64,000 nt of DNA from Neelides folsomi (taxonomy: Eukaryota > Arthropoda > Collembola > Neelipleona > Neelidae). The notes under the pieces were generated by a model that did not search any database, was not told the origin of the DNA, and saw only the letters and a program-made list of their open reading frames with translations. Shown here piece after piece: positions 49,692 through 63,778 of this stretch (its first letter is position 1; every line of letters starts with the position of its first letter). A program made the position numbers and the translations under genes. Location of the stretch: assembly GCA_034687125.1 (NCBI GenBank), contig JAQGBZ010000003.1:614074-678073 (forward strand). The letters run 5' to 3'.

Positions 49692-52103
49692 GGGTGAAGC
49701 TTCCTCCTCCTCAAATCTCATTCATTTCCCTTTTTCACAACTCAATTTTCGCATAACTCTCCCCACAGACGAAAACATCTTTCGAGAGGGAAAAACATTA
49801 AACATGCTTACTTAGATTCAATTTCTTATTTATTAGATCAACGAGGGTTATATGCCTCCTCAGCTTACTTAATGTCTTGATCACTCACTGACAGGTTAAT
49901 TCATTATTCATACAATAATACTACAAATTAAATTAAATAAAAATTATACCAATATATGATTTACAATTTATTCGTTGAAAACCTTGTAATAATTATAAAT
50001 AAGCTCCTTATTAACGTCACTAATTGGAACCAAATTTCTTGTTTAAATTCTAATTTAAATTGACAATTATCTTTTAATTAATTTATTTTAAAATATTTAA
50101 ATTGACTTGATAACTTTCGATTTCAACGATTATTTTAAACAAGAGTTATAGAAGAGAGCTTTTAATGATATTTAAATTGAGATAATTATTCAAATATCTA
50201 CATTTTACCATATTTAATAAAGTGTAAAAGAGGAGTCAAAGATAAAGCGTCGGAAATTGGAGATGATGTGGAAGATAAAGGGAGAAGTTTCGTTGAATGA
50301 GTTTAGAATTGTTTCGAAACTGGTTTCCCGGATCGGGAGTCTTCGTTCCACTGAATTGACCACCATGTGCTCTCATAGAGAATCCTATCGTGATTAATGC
50401 GGGGAAGAGCCAAAGTCTCAATGACAGAAGAACCATAAGTTGAGTTTGTGGGGGGATATTTGTCTGAGGCAGGCCTGGAAAGAGGCGGAGGTTTATCTCA
50501 CTAAAACTAACTTTCTACCCATAAATTGGGTCCCAAACCCGCCTCTATTGATCCAAGAAATGTTAGAATAAATAATCATATTTGGAGTAAAAAGAGGACC
50601 AAAGTGAGTTGTGATGTCACATGGCAGCTAAGCTAATTCACAAATCCTTTATCACATCAAACACATGGCTATGCACTTCATATATGCCAAAATGAACATC
50701 CCCAATGAACTCATTGTTATCAATAGGTGACTATTGAGACAAATCTCTTTTCTACTATATAATACTTTTATATGTATTATATGATTTGATATGCATTAAA
50801 GGAAGTTCTGAAAAGACTGGCTGTTATCTCTTCAAACATCTCGGATATGAAACTTCCCAAAAAGGGAATCTTTATATTGAGTAGCAATTGAGCAGTGGAG
50901 AGGTAGTAAAGGAAAAACATTGAGATTGATGAACACCACGTGCCGACATACTTACGAACAAACAAATATTCCTCGTCCAATTCTACAACATTCTCGCACA
51001 GTATGACTTTCTTCAATTATGGGCACAGGTCAGATTGGCTTTTTCTGGACTTATATGACATCGAGATTCTTTAAGTTCCAACTGGGAAGAATATTTGGAT
51101 TTTCATTTTCCATTACAATTACTTTTATAATACACCTGAGATTACGGACGAAATGGGTTTGTTGGCTTCTCATGTTTTATTTAAAGGACTGGAAATTCAT
51201 ATTAAGCCATAATTGCAACCATCTCTACTTTTCACTACTGCATTGATAAGAACCAGTGCGACTTTTACATATTTGGAACGAAGAGACGAAGCGGAAAAAT
51301 GTATTTTGAAATGAACGAGATTTTTGATTTCATCGCCATGTCTTTCACTTCCTTTCGTCTTCACTTCAATAGGAAACAGCAGGAATGAATTTTTGATGAA
51401 ATTTTCAAATTGGGTCTGAAATTGAAAAAACTTGGTTGGATATCAAATTCCATATACATCTTTAGGTAAGCGATACTATAAGCTACTTTGAAAAACATAC
51501 AATGGGGATGTATGAACTGTATTAATAAGTAAAAGAAATTGTAATGTATTCAATTTTTATAATATGAGTTACACGATAATATTACGCATAAGTATTTTTA
51601 TATATGATATACTTACATTTGTCAATCTGACATAATAACTAACATACATACCTAGTAATTTAAATGCTAGGTATACCATACAATACATGAACAAATCTAT
51701 ATACTGATATTGTATTTGATTAAGAAAAACAGTATTGTATTGATGTTTAAAGAATAATGAAGAAATTAACAGCACGAGCATAAACAATGAAAAAAAATAA
51801 TTAAGGGAGCATGTGAAATTAAACGGAGTGCGCTTTAGAAAATATTACCAGAAAAACCCACCGGTTTCACCCCACGAATTGTCAGTTGACTTCCGTTTCA
51901 TCTTAATGAGCCTTTTGCAGAGAAACGCTGAGAATTGTCAACTTCCTCTCATAGAAAAAACAAAAGAAAAAATTGACAATCATTTCTCAATTTTCATTAA
52001 CTTCTTCAGTCTTACTTTTTTCTTCCAATGGTTTGAAACGCAGTGAATCAAAATTACGCTCACGCCCACGCACGTCTACGTCGAAGATTTCCAAAATATT
52101 AAG
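48474..52103. other. 3.6-kb region without an assignable gene
   Basis: Mostly AT-rich, with a (GT)14 microsatellite at 49,661. Short frames on both strands show no domain. G+C-richer patches near 50,320-50,560 remain unexplained. Confidence 0.4.
49661..49688. repeat. (GT)14 microsatellite
   Basis: Fourteen uninterrupted GT units in non-coding DNA; a likely length-polymorphic marker. Confidence 0.95.
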
Positions 52104-55100
52104 ATGGCTCTAGGGAAGATTGTTCGACGGGGAGCTCACGAGCTCACACTTTGTCTATTAACTCTCATTTTCCTTTCTCTCCTTCCATTCATTTTCCTCT
52201 TCGTCGTTTTCCCGGTGGTATTCTTGAGGCAGATTGCAATCATTTTATCATTCTCAGATCCCTCCATTGTTTCCATTCTCCCGCCCCGTTCCAATCTCAT
52301 GGTCCAGGGGTTTTCCGAGTCTGGGCCAAAAAGTAACCTTGTTTTGACCCTTCACCTCGGTGGGCATATTCCAGTTTGTAAAATCCAGGACAGAGTGAAG
52401 GATTTGCTCTCGAAAGGGTTTTATCCGGAATTGATGTATCATTATAAACAGATTTTGGGGTTCAATTTCTGGGCCAAAGATGAAAAGTTTTTAATTGAAG
52501 ATCACATTAAGATTTATGAGGAAGACGAGGACTTGGGCGAAGATGAATTCACTGACGTGGAAAAGTTGAAGAGAAAATTCGAAACTAGGAAATGGGAAAT
52601 GAACAAATCACCCTGGACTTATCAATTAGTCCACGCGGTTGGTTCTGGCGGTGAAGAAACGTCGATTCTCATTTGCGGATATCATCATGGTCTTTGTGAT
52701 GGATTTTCAATTTTGAACCTCACACTGGCAGTTTCGGGAAAGGAAGTGGAGGAAGAAAAAGAAGTTCAGAGACTAAATAGCAATTTTAGCTTTAAAGGTG
52801 CCATTTCAGCCCTTTTCTTCCCAATTTTAGGTCTTCATGCCGTTGTTAGAAATAAAGTTGAAGGAAGTGATAGAAATGCGTTGATACTCCCGGAACATTT
52901 GCAGAGCAGGTTGGAGTTTTACAAATATTTTATGCAAAGCAGTAAAATATTAAAAAAATATTTAAATATTATAGATAAGAAGAATTCTTCATAATTTTCG
53001 TTTATTTTTCAATATTTCCTGAAATAATAAATAGCTATTTAAAACTAAATAGCCAGAAAGATCTTAAAGTATTGTTAGATATAAATTATTTTACCTAAAA
53101 TGACCTTACTAAAAATTACTCTTTTTCCTTGTTGATCTCCCATTTATTTCTAAACTGAGAATGTTTCAATTATCATACTTTTATCATACTTCAATTATTA
53201 TACTTTTATTATACTTCAATTATCATACTTTTATTATACTTCAATTATCATACTTTTATCATACTTCAATTATCATAATTTAAACGAAAAGAGCGATTTA
53301 ATAAAATTTAAAAAATATTAAAAATGCCTTTTTTTATTATAGGAATTGGGTTGGAGCTTATAAGAAGATTCCAGCTGCTGTTATAAGAGAAGTAAATAAA
53401 CACATAAAATAGGGTTAAGTCTTAATGAAAATACAAATGGAGTTTGGAAACACGAGAAATGCCTTAAAATTAATTACATTAAATAAAAATGCCAATTGGA
53501 TCCGGTGAATTGTTATTTTGGTCCGATGCGGGATATTAAGTAAACAAGAATCGTCAGAGAACGTCAAGAGTTCCCTGGAGTCAAATCTCCATTTGTGCAC
53601 GTCAGGAATATTCATGGGGAAGGCAGAGGGCCGATTTATGGTCTGAAGCCCTGAAAGAATAAGATTACGTCTCGCCCGCACAAAAAATAACTCCCTCGTG
53701 CCACTTCTCTCTTTATATTGACACACACATTGAGTTCTTCCAACTTCCTTACAAACAGAACAGACACAAAGGATTAAAATGCCTAACAATAACCTTCCAT
53801 TTGTCAAATCCCTTTTAAACAGCTTTTTTTCAAAATAAACCAATTTCATTTTTTATGTCCTGAAGGTAAAAAGCGTTCATGGAGTTTCGGTTAGTGCGAT
53901 TTTGTTTGCTGGTTTAACCGCTGCAGTAAGAGGCTTCATGAAAAGGAACGAGTTGGAAGTTCCGAAATACGTCCACGTACTCTCGCCATTCCCCGTCCCA
54001 AGGAAAGAAGGGAAAAATCTTGGAAATTTATTGTAAGTCATTTTAATTTAATTAACATCCCTTTCAACCATAAATTCAAGCTAATGATACATTCTAACTT
54101 AATAGTACAATATATAAATAATATTAATTCTAATAGATTAATTGTATTACTAAAAATGGGAGATAATCACTTAATAAGGCTTTATATGGCTTTTGGAATT
54201 TACATAACATAATGTATCCTAAAAGACTGTGAGAAATTAAAAAAGCAAATGAGAATTAATGAAGGAAATAGGAAAGAATAAAATGGTTAGTTAAAAGAGT
54301 GAGAAGGTTATTAGAGGGAAATAAGGGATTAAAAGAGGAATGATTAATAAATCGACTAGGATTATGGAGCGTATTATAGTAGTCGAAAGATAAGGAGTAT
54401 AATAAGAATGTTTTTTGCATGAGAAATGAGAACGGACAACTTTGATCTCATGCGTAGGAAGTTGGCGAATAAATAAATATTATAGGAAGTCTCAAATGAA
54501 CAACGACGGGTCTATGTATGGAAATAATGGGGAAGAGTTGAACAATTCAAGTTTCAAGATCACAAAAGCGTCGCAGTTAATTTATCCCTCTGTACACAAA
54601 GCACATGGATGAGGGATTGGGAGGAATAAAGATGTTTGTCAACTAAATAGAGTGTCTGTTTAGCTCCTTCGCTTACGTCAAGCTCCCTGTGGGAACTCCG
54701 GACGGCGTGGAGCGGTTGAAGGAAATTCATCGAACTCTCGAGAACCTCAAGACATCCGCTTTGATTCCAATGAATTACGCTCTCATCGCCCTCGTCGGAC
54801 GCCTCAATAATTCCCTTACAGGGTTGTTGGGCAAAAATCGCTACACTACAGGGATCATGAGCAGTTTCCCAGGACCGTCAAAAACTTTCAATTTCCTCAA
54901 TCATAAAATCATTGGCTTGGACTTTACAGGCGGAGCTCTTCCTGGAAATTCAGGTCATTTGATTACATTGGCCCTTTAATTATTCTTTAATTGTTGGTAT
55001 TAATTAGAGAATATTAAATTAATTTTTTGTTTAGGTTTTGGTGCATCGATCCTGAGGTACGAAGAAACTTTCCATGCGAATCTTGGCATGAACGCGGCGT

Positions 55101-55189
55101 TGGTCGTGGGTCAAGAAAATGAGGTTTGGGATATGATGGACGAGTTATGGGATGAAATTCAAATGTTGCGACATGATCTCACACCTTAA
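52104..55189 (+). CDS. Wax-ester synthase / diacylglycerol acyltransferase-like (WS/DGAT family)
   Basis: Predicted ER-membrane O-acyltransferase that esterifies fatty alcohols or diacylglycerol with acyl-CoA, giving wax esters or storage fat. Five exons in phase: 52104-52909, 53343-53391, 53866-54032, 54664-54953, 55035-55189; 488 aa. One or two N-terminal membrane helices (about 15-50) precede the acyltransferase domain with the catalytic HHxxxDG motif as HHGLCDG (H194, H195, D199). The C-terminal half (DUF1298-like) includes VSVSAILFAGLTAAVRGF, FAYVKLPVGTPDG, MSSFPGPSKTFNFLNH and FGASILRYEETF. Exon 1 must end at the GCAG|GTTGG donor at 52,910; reading on gives only a Lys-rich tail. The 25-base tandem repeat lies in the first intron. 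Confidence 0.88.
53167..53280. repeat. 25-base tandem repeat, about 4.5 copies
   Basis: Imperfect repeats of a 25-base unit starting CAATTATCATACTTTTATCA, in the first intron of the WS/DGAT-like gene. Differences between copies are mostly single C/T changes. Confidence 0.8.
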
Positions 55190-56133
55190 ATACTCGTAGG
55201 TGTCTTTGTATGACTGTATTGATTAGGGGTCTAATTGAAATGAATGCATTTAAATTGAAAGTGGGTAATAAATAAAGGAATTTCCTCAAAGATGGGTTTG
55301 AAGCGGGAGAGCCAAGGTTGATGAGGAGACAACGAAGAGCCAAGGACAATTTGGAGGTTCACCTTGCTTAATAACCCACCCATGCGGACACTCTGAAGCT
55401 GCTATGAACTTAAGATAAAAGAACCACTTTCCTCTCTTATGTCTAATAATAAGACCAACTGGTTCCTCATTTAATTGATGTTAATTAACTACATACTTAT
55501 TATATGGTTATAAACAGGATCTTACTTTTAGGGAATAATTATTAAAAATAAGAAACTTTGAATAAAAAACTTGTATGAATAAGCTCAAAGTTAAAATCCT
55601 ATAATTATATTTTAAAATTATGATAAAATTAATTTTTTCTTAAAATAATTTTTAGAATTAAAATATACTTCTCCATATTTTTAATTGTTTTTAACATCGT
55701 TATTCAAAGAGAAAAATAATGATTGCATTTGCAGATTTCTATTATTAATAATATTAATAAAGAACAATTATTGTTCAAGATTGCCAAAAATTAAACTGTT
55801 GGTTAAGACAAGGTGATTGTTTCAAAATACTCAAGAGGGGTTAAAGTTATTAAATGTAAGGGGTAAGAGTCCGGAACCAAAATGCATTTGAGTACCTTTG
55901 TAAGTTTTGACCAATTACACTCACACATATGTACTCGTAGTTGGTACATTGTTGTTGTAAAGCTACCTTGTATGCGTACTTTAACACTTCCAATCCACGG
56001 AGGGAGTGAAACGTCAGGCCCTTTTTTCTACTTGACTAAAAATCTCCCTCTTCTGTGTGGGAGCGTGAAGGCTGGCGAGTTGGCATTGGCTTTTAGTCCA
56101 CCCGGATGGTCAGTTCCATTCCTGGTGTGAACC
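55190..56133. other. Spacer between the WS/DGAT and ELOVL genes
   Basis: The two genes are head-to-tail. The stretch holds the probable 3' UTR of the first and promoter of the second. A frame at 55,882-56,130 runs into the ELOVL start but has no resemblance to any family. Confidence 0.4.
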
Positions 56134-57651
56134 ATGAGTTTGAGGAACGCGAGTGAGTTTGTGGAAGTTCCCTTCGTAGTCCCCAACTACCTCAACGTCC
56201 TTCCCTTCGAGACCCTTCAGCTGACCTACTGGAGGAAATGGACGGGCGAGAATCGGCACGTGGTATTCTACACGGCCGCCGTTTACCTCGCCCTCGTCTT
56301 CGCCGGCCAGAAAATCATGGAGAATCGGAGGGCCTTTGGACTGAGGAGGGTCTTCGGATTTTGGAACACGGGTCTGGCACTTTTTTCACTCTTCGGATTC
56401 GCCCGCTCCTTCCCCGAACTCCTCAGCATTCTTTCAGACCAAGGAGGATTTCATTCTTCGGTTTGCATAAGGTTTGAGAATCGTTTATTTTCCCCACCGT
56501 TCCAGTGAAACTTGGGAAGCTGACAGTGAGCGAGTTATTGTTTGCCTTTTTGGGCGTTTATTGCTAAATTAAATAATTAATTTCGATAAGTTTGAGTTTG
56601 ATCAGAGTTGAAAATGAAAGTTTTAAATTAAGTGAGGAATTAATTTGGAAGATTAGAATGGTAATTTATGCAGGGAGAAGCACAATGAGGCGACAGCATT
56701 TTGGGGCTTCCTCTTCATAGTGAGCAAATTTGTGGAACTTGGAGACACCGCATTCATTTTACTACGAAAGAAAAGACTCATCTTTTTGCACTGGTGAGGA
56801 AAAAATTAATTAATTATGTATAAAACCTCCTTCAGACCCTTTGCCCAAATAATAGTTTTAATTTCCCTTCAGGCTTTGCAAAAATTTAACCATTTGAATA
56901 TTTGCCATTATTTAATGTTTCATATGACCTTATGGGCTCTCAAGAGTGTCGTAAAGCGGAATAGGTTAAAGAGCCAAGACGTCGGCCCTATTTGGTCAAT
57001 ACTTCACTATATCATAATCTTTTAATTATTGTTGGGATGAATTATGAGAAATACATTTTAATTTGGGGATGAAGCAATGTATGACACATGTTTGTCAATG
57101 TTCCGCCTTTAATTTAAATATTTACCATTTATTAAATATGGGTTTAATTCATGTCTGATTACATCACTTGGAATTGTTGCAAAGGTATCATCATGTGAGC
57201 GTGATGATTGCCGCTTGGTTGCTATACGAATCCTACGAGCCGCCGTTTCGGTACTTTGTCTGCGTCAATTATTTTATCCATACGATCATGTACGCCTATT
57301 TTGCCCTGGCCGTCTGGGGGATTAAAGTGCCCAAAAAATTCGCGATGACCATCACCTTCATGCAAATTGCTCAAATGATCCTTGGGCTCGGGATCAACTT
57401 TTGGGCAATTTATGTCAAAGGTCTTTTGATTTTAATACTGAATAATAATTAAAATGGCTTTTAAACGGAGGAAGGAGTCGAGGGGATTAATTGTAATGGT
57501 TTGTCGTAAATGTTTAGCGTTGGGCGGCGAGTGTGCCCCGTCCTCTAAAAGCATCACCATAATTCTCGCCATGTACGGATCCTACTTCGTCCTCTTTGCA
57601 ATCTTCTTCCGAGACTCCTACTTCCAGAAGAAAACCCTCAAGAAGGAATGA
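56134..57651 (+). CDS. Very-long-chain fatty-acid elongase, ELOVL6-like
   Basis: ER membrane condensing enzyme that adds two carbons from malonyl-CoA to acyl-CoA. Four exons in phase: 56134-56471, 56674-56793, 57185-57420, 57518-57651; 275 aa, normal for the family. Hallmarks: GFHHS-type start of the loop (GGFHSSVCI), [20 protein letters not shown], the catalytic histidine box HWYHH (residues 152-156, split by an intron), [20 protein letters not shown] and [15 protein letters not shown]-like end. The C-terminus is Lys-rich (KKTLKKE), matching an ER-retention dilysine signal. AATAAA at 57,723. The resemblance is closest to ELOVL3/6, which act on saturated C12-C16 chains. The gene stands 0.9 kb downstream of the WS/DGAT gene on the same strand. 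Confidence 0.92.
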
Positions 57652-60282
57652 AAGCTTTTACTTTTATTATCATTATTTTATTTTTATCAGCTCAATTGAC
57701 CAAAATTATTGAGAACCAAATCAATAAAGTCTTTATTAATTTAAAGTTTTCTTAAACCATTGTTGCAATTCTCTTAATTATATACTGCAGACATATTCAG
57801 TAATTACGGACATTTCATCTCAGGACTGCATCAACACGAATTTCCAAGTTTTTTATTTACAATAAAATTTTGCAAAGTTCTCATCACTAAATAATATAGT
57901 ATTATACTGCAGCATTTGCATTTATGTAAAAGCTACTATTAAAGATTTTTTGCATTTTTAAAGATTTTAGTTAGGTTAGTTATTTAGGTATTCTAAAAGG
58001 TATGAAAATATTGTATTTATTTAGTCAAATTGAAGATGATTAAACAGCTCTATAAGTTATTTATATAAATTGTTAATATGCTATAGTGTAGTAGTTACAT
58101 AAATTTAAAAATTAGGAGGAAAATGTTTGTCTAATTGATTATTGTTTAAGTCTTGTTTACTTTTAACATCACTTCTGATGAGAGAAAGTTAAAAATGATT
58201 GTTAAATAAACGAAGTAAAGCAATTAGCATGAACAGCGATTGATTGTAAACAGTTTAAAAGTTTGAAAGAGTTATTATCTTAAGAGAAATCATGAACATT
58301 TAAAAAAATTATTCCCATCAAACCATTAAAGTTGATTGAATTCAGTTCTCTTCCTCCTTATTTTCCTCCAATCACCTTTTAAAATTAAAGGATTGATTGA
58401 CACGGTTTGCTATAATAATGGACACCTTGATAATTATAGTGCACATAATCAAATCTTTTATTGACTTTGGATTAATTTAATAAATTTATTAGAAACTTGG
58501 GGAATTTTTATAATATAAACTTGCATCTTAGTCAAAGGTGGCAATGAACGAACATGGAAAGTGTATAAACACTGTACATTCATTTCAATGCCATTTGTAG
58601 GTAATTAATGCTGAAAATACTGATACATACAGATAGAACAACTAATGTTTGTATAATCAACTAATCACTTACTTAATCCAAGTCGTATTTCCTCCTTACT
58701 CATTTTTTCTCACGAATTTGGAATGTGAAATGAATGTTCAGAGTTCACTACTTTGGATTCATCAAAACTTCCTTTCATTTCACACTTCCTTCCACACATT
58801 CAATTAATGAGAATACTTATATAATATCCAAAAATTTATTTGCTATCTTTATTTCTTATTTTATTCTCAGCCCTTCCTATTACAATAAATATTTTATAGT
58901 ACATACTTATATTTATATCAAATTTATTACACGTGATACTTTATATTTTATACTACTCTGTAAACTCTGGTGTGCTATAAACCATATTTTAATACGTACA
59001 CCAGCATCAAACCGTGCCTAATTAGATGTCAAACTATATGAATTACCCTCGCCATTTGTTTAACGCTAAAACTAATTGCAAAAAAGTAAGAATGTGTAAA
59101 AAACCTCAAATGTAACGCTTGTTAAACTTAACAATTCTCTTCTATCAACACACTTTGCTTCTTTGCTCTGCCTACTAACTTGTAAGTATATTCCACGTTC
59201 ATTGAATTTATGTAAGGACGAATATATTCATCATAAATAAAGATAACAATAATAATTGTAAAAAATAAACACTATTGTTTAAATAAAATATTTCAAGATG
59301 GAAATACAGTAGTGATGTTATATTATGTAATAATGTAATACCTGTTCATATAATATTACACGTTTGTCGATAAATGAAATCAGTTTAGCTTTTCTGGAAT
59401 CGAATGATGTGTGATATAAATTAACTACTTATGAGTGAGTGTGAGAATAATTTATTTCATGACCTTTTGACCAAGAAAAGTTCTAAAAAAATTGAATAAA
59501 TAATATATGTAATTACAGGTAATATTTTAGATGTACCATATAACATATATTTATTAATACCTATAGATGCTTCCTTATAGATATTTTATAATTTATATTA
59601 TGTATTAATTATGCCGTGTTTTTCATTTTTGCGTTATAATGAATTGTAATGATTTGTAATGAGTAAGTATGATAGCCAAAATTTCTACTTAAATTAATCT
59701 AATAATCTCTCATATGTGTATAATGATCAAATAATGTTTACAAAAATATTGCTGAACGAACATTTGCGCAATATGGAAAATTAATTCTATTAGAACTAGC
59801 CGCCGGTATTAATCACCAACATACCATATTAATATCTATTTAATTCTTTTGTTACTTCATCTGTATGGTTCTTGTAGCACGAAAATGAAGGTTCCACTCA
59901 AACGAACTTCATAACGTGGGGATTAAACTTGACGTAATTCTGATTTAATCTCACAGACTCACATTCAGATACAAAATCCTTGCGACCTCTACTTACCAGA
60001 AACTTATTACCTGTGGAATTCAATTATGAAAAATTCCATTACTTATGTTCACCATGAATTAATCCTTATACATAATACAAATACAAATAAGTGTATACAT
60101 AAAAAGGAAAACAATAACACTGAATGACGTAAATGAATGTTGTTTACAAACAAATAAATCTTATTTAATTTATTCTCAAATTAATGCCCAAAATCGTTTA
60201 ATTCTCACTTTGATTCAAAATTTACTGAAGGATTTGTACGTATTAGTTACTTACAAATATTATTTAATAATTAACATTTACT
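57652..60282. other. 2.6-kb AT-rich region without a gene
   Basis: Strongly AT-rich between two converging genes; no frame with family resemblance on either strand and no clear repeat. Confidence 0.45.
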
Positions 60283-63200
60283 TTATCTTTTCTTCCCTTT
60301 GGTTCCTTTTCCTCCTTCCCCCTTTCCCTTCCCTTTTTTCCCTTTTCCTCCTCCACCTCGACCGCTGGTCATTTTGATCCTTGCCCTCTGCAGAGGCGTT
60401 TTATTGTACCATTTGTTCCATGTTTTGTCCATTTCAACAAACACCGGGTCCACGTTGGAGATTCCTTGAATGAAATTGTCCATTTTGAGCTTTCTGACTG
60501 TTGGGGCTGGAGGAGATTCGGGAGTACCAGGAGCATGAAATTCCGCTTCAGCAATTTTGGCCCGTTTTGCCGCTTCTCGTTCTGCTTCTTGGATCATAAA
60601 GGCTCTTTTGGAAAAAACATGTCCGACGGACTCTTTAATCTTCCCCAGCGTCCATCCATCAGTGAGTTTAGCTAATAAGGAATAATTGATATCATGGGCG
60701 AGTTCATCTCGACGCTCATCAAGGAGTTTTCGCCACCAGATCATTCGAGTTCCATATTCTGGTCTGGGAATGTAAATGATACGGCCGAAGAATTTCTTCA
60801 GCGGCTTCAATAATAATAATTACAAATTACGTTTACAATAAAATGATTTTAAATTATAACTACTTTGTATTCGTTTTGTAATATGCGTCTTGGGCAATTA
60901 AAGATAAACAATAATGGTACTTTAATTTAATCATTCTAAACCAAAAAGCATTTTTATGTTAAAACCTTCATTTTAGCCCTCCATGGCTCACTTGTGAGTC
61001 CAATAACAATCATTTCATCCTCATGATCTATAATTTTCAAAAACTTTTTCATTTGTTTTTTTAACCTTTTTGGCTCCATTTCTTTATCTTCTTTCAACAC
61101 CTTCTTAGTGAGCATTTTTTCTACGTGGTCAATGAGGACGACTGAAGGTTGAACCAATCGAGCTACTTTATTTACAAGATGGATCAACATTTTCAAACCA
61201 TCTTTTCCTGGATATCTCCCATCGATATTCTAAATGAAGTTCAATTAATATTTTAATTTAACGTATCGGATTAATTAAATTAAGACTCAATTAAAGTGTT
61301 AATTAATTATAAATTATAATGTTCATTAAATTTATTATAATGTTAATTTTAATTAATGATTATTAATTAACTGAAGCAGTTAGATCAAAAAGCGTCGAAG
61401 CAGTTTCAGTTGCTACAGCATACGCCAAGGATCTCTTCCCAGAACCAACTGGTCCAGCAATTAATATAGACTTGTTAAAAGGTGCGACTTCTCTTAAAGT
61501 CTGCGAAGCCAACGGTAAAATGGCCACATCCTTGACCGCTCTTTTCACATCACCAAAGGTAGGCAAAGGGTTGACAGTTCCTGAATAAGTCGGAATGTCA
61601 TATTTGGGATTTTTGTCTGGCAAAAGCCCTGCGTGAACTCTTCTCAAAGTCCCATTAATGATGCTTTGATCTCCCAGCAAATCCTTTATTTTTATCTGTG
61701 GATATTTCCGTATAACTCCCTGCCTCACTAATTCACCATATAAAGAACTGAGGGTCCGATTGGGAGTAATGTCCTTAAACTTCTTTTTCTTTTTTCCTTT
61801 CTTTCCTTTGCCTTTCCCCTTCTTCCCCTTCTTCCCATCAAGGGCCTTTCTCAAAACGTCCAACTCTTGGCGCATCAATTCATCAACTTGTTCTCGAACT
61901 TCGTCTCCTACCAATTCCCGCTTCTCTTTTATTAACATATCTTGGTCGTGTTTCTGTTCAGGATTCTTGGTCTCGTCCTTCCCACGCCATTTCTTAGTAT
62001 ACTCGACATTCACTTCGACCATTTCTTTATAGTGGACCGGAGGAGCAATCTCGGCATCTAAGTCACCCTTTTTCTTTTTCTTCCCCTTTTTATTCTTGTC
62101 CTTTTTCTTCTTCTTGTCCTTCTTGTTCTTACCTTTGTTCTTCTTTTTTTCGGCCTTTTTACGCTTCTTTTCTTCAGCGGCGGCTATTTTCTCGAGGGTT
62201 TCTTTCGAGAGTCTGTCGGGGCAGAAAATGGCTTGGGAACCACCGAGATCCTTTTTGGGCAAAGTTGGGATTTTGGCATTGACTTCTTTTTCCTGAAGGG
62301 CCCATAACCGAATTTGGTATTTCATTCGTTCGGCCATTTCTGGGCCTTCAAACAGACGAAGACGTTCTTCAGTTGTCACTTGAGCTTTTTTGTACTGTTG
62401 TTCATTGAAACGTTGAAGACGTCTCCTACGTCTTTTCATATTTTCTATCTTATCGTCCATTTCTTTCTGCTTTTTAAGGATTTGGTCAAAAGGTCCGTCC
62501 TTTGTCCTGTGAACTGGGCGGAATCCGATAAATTCAAGCTCCTTTTGACGACGAGCTTCAACACGTCTTCGAGCTAAAAACCCTCGCACGAGTCTCTAAA
62601 AAACAAAATTCCAATTCTCAACAATACAGTAAAATTTTGTTAAATATTGATTTATACGCATAATTAAATTTTTAAATATAATTGTAATTGATTTAAATTG
62701 TTATTTAAACTAATTTAAAGTAATGGAATTTGTACTTGTATCATCGTAGCAGCCTTGTCTGGATCCATCATTTTCCTCTTGAGCCATTTGGCCTTTTCCT
62801 TCTGAGCTTTCTCTTCTTCCTCCATGTACTTTTGAACGGCGTATTTGCATCTTCCTTGACGGGCTCTTTCCATTGTTTGGATGATCAAAATTGCTTCTGA
62901 AGGTGTGAGAGCATCGGGATGATTCCTCATTCGAATAGTTCTCAATCTCATTGCTTCTTCTTCATCTTCTATTTCATTGGCCATTTCTTCGGTCAATTCC
63001 GCTTCTTCCCTTTCCTTCTCTTCAAGCGTCTCGTCCATGATTTGTTTCAAATCCACATCTTCCTCCAGCTCCTTTTTCCTCCCATAATAAGAGGGAATAG
63101 GGATGTCCAATTCCTCGGGTAATAAATGTTGAAATTGGAGATAGTCGTCGAAATAGTGAAATTCGGATAGTTCTGTTCCCACGAGGGCATTCCGGAGTTC

Positions 63201-63452
63201 AAGAAGGCGACCGAGAACCAAATCTAGCACTTGACGAATTAAAGGACGCTTCTGGGGATGGACTATGAGATCGTAGGCTTCGTCAAGCCGCTTGTAAACA
63301 GAGAAGTATTTGAAATAAAGGCCAAGGAGAGCTTCATTGAATTGACCTTGCTCTTTCATCCCGCCGGTTTCAGTCCGTTCTTCTTGAAGGAGGCGGCGAA
63401 AGTCTTTTTGAGCCTCAGCCCACAAGTCATTATAATAGGCGTGAGCCGACAT
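60283..63452 (-). CDS. IQCA1: IQCA1 / dynein regulatory complex subunit 11 (AAA and IQ protein)
   Basis: Axonemal protein of the nexin-dynein regulatory complex in motile cilia and sperm flagella. Four exons in phase: 63452-62736, 62595-61372, 61229-60966, 60804-60283; 908 aa (human IQCA1 about 820). The N-terminus (YYNDLWAEAQKDFRRLLQEE) and a coiled, acidic segment lead to an IQ motif that spans the first intron (ATMIQ|RLVRGFLARRR, about 236-250), for calmodulin. Two Lys-rich tracts follow (about 390-430 and 500-525). The AAA domain has Walker A as GPVGSGKRS (about 620-628) and a Walker B-like PSVVLIDHVEK, with no clear acidic DE pair, as in other members of this family. A Gly/Lys tail ends the protein (GRGGGGKGKKGKGKGEGG). 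It implies this animal makes motile axonemes, at least in sperm. Confidence 0.92.
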
Positions 63453-63778
63453 TTATTCGCTGATTACAAATTCACCTGCATTTTTATAGGGATTCATTCA
63501 TTTTGCACCCCCTGTTGAAATAGACTTTAATAAATTAATCACTTTATCATTAAAATTATCTTTATTTTTGAGTTTTGATTGATCCTATAGAATTTATTTT
63601 TTTTAAAAATTCAATGGAGGAAGATTTAAAATAATTTTCAACACTTGATTTTAAAGTTTTAATTTCAATTTTCAATCGATCTATTTATCTTAAAGTTTTA
63701 TTTAAAGTTTTGACTCTTTTGAAGTTTGATCCTTCTTGCTCATGAATTTTTTACAATTTTTTTCATAAGATTGATAAA

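Noticed and set aside
53415-53849. 144-codon minus-strand frame
   Set aside because: It lies in an intron of the WS/DGAT gene, has no domain, and its Cys/Phe-rich start is not a convincing leader in context.
61760-62296. Plus-strand Phe/Ser-rich frames
   Set aside because: They are shadows of the Lys-rich tracts in the IQCA1 gene.
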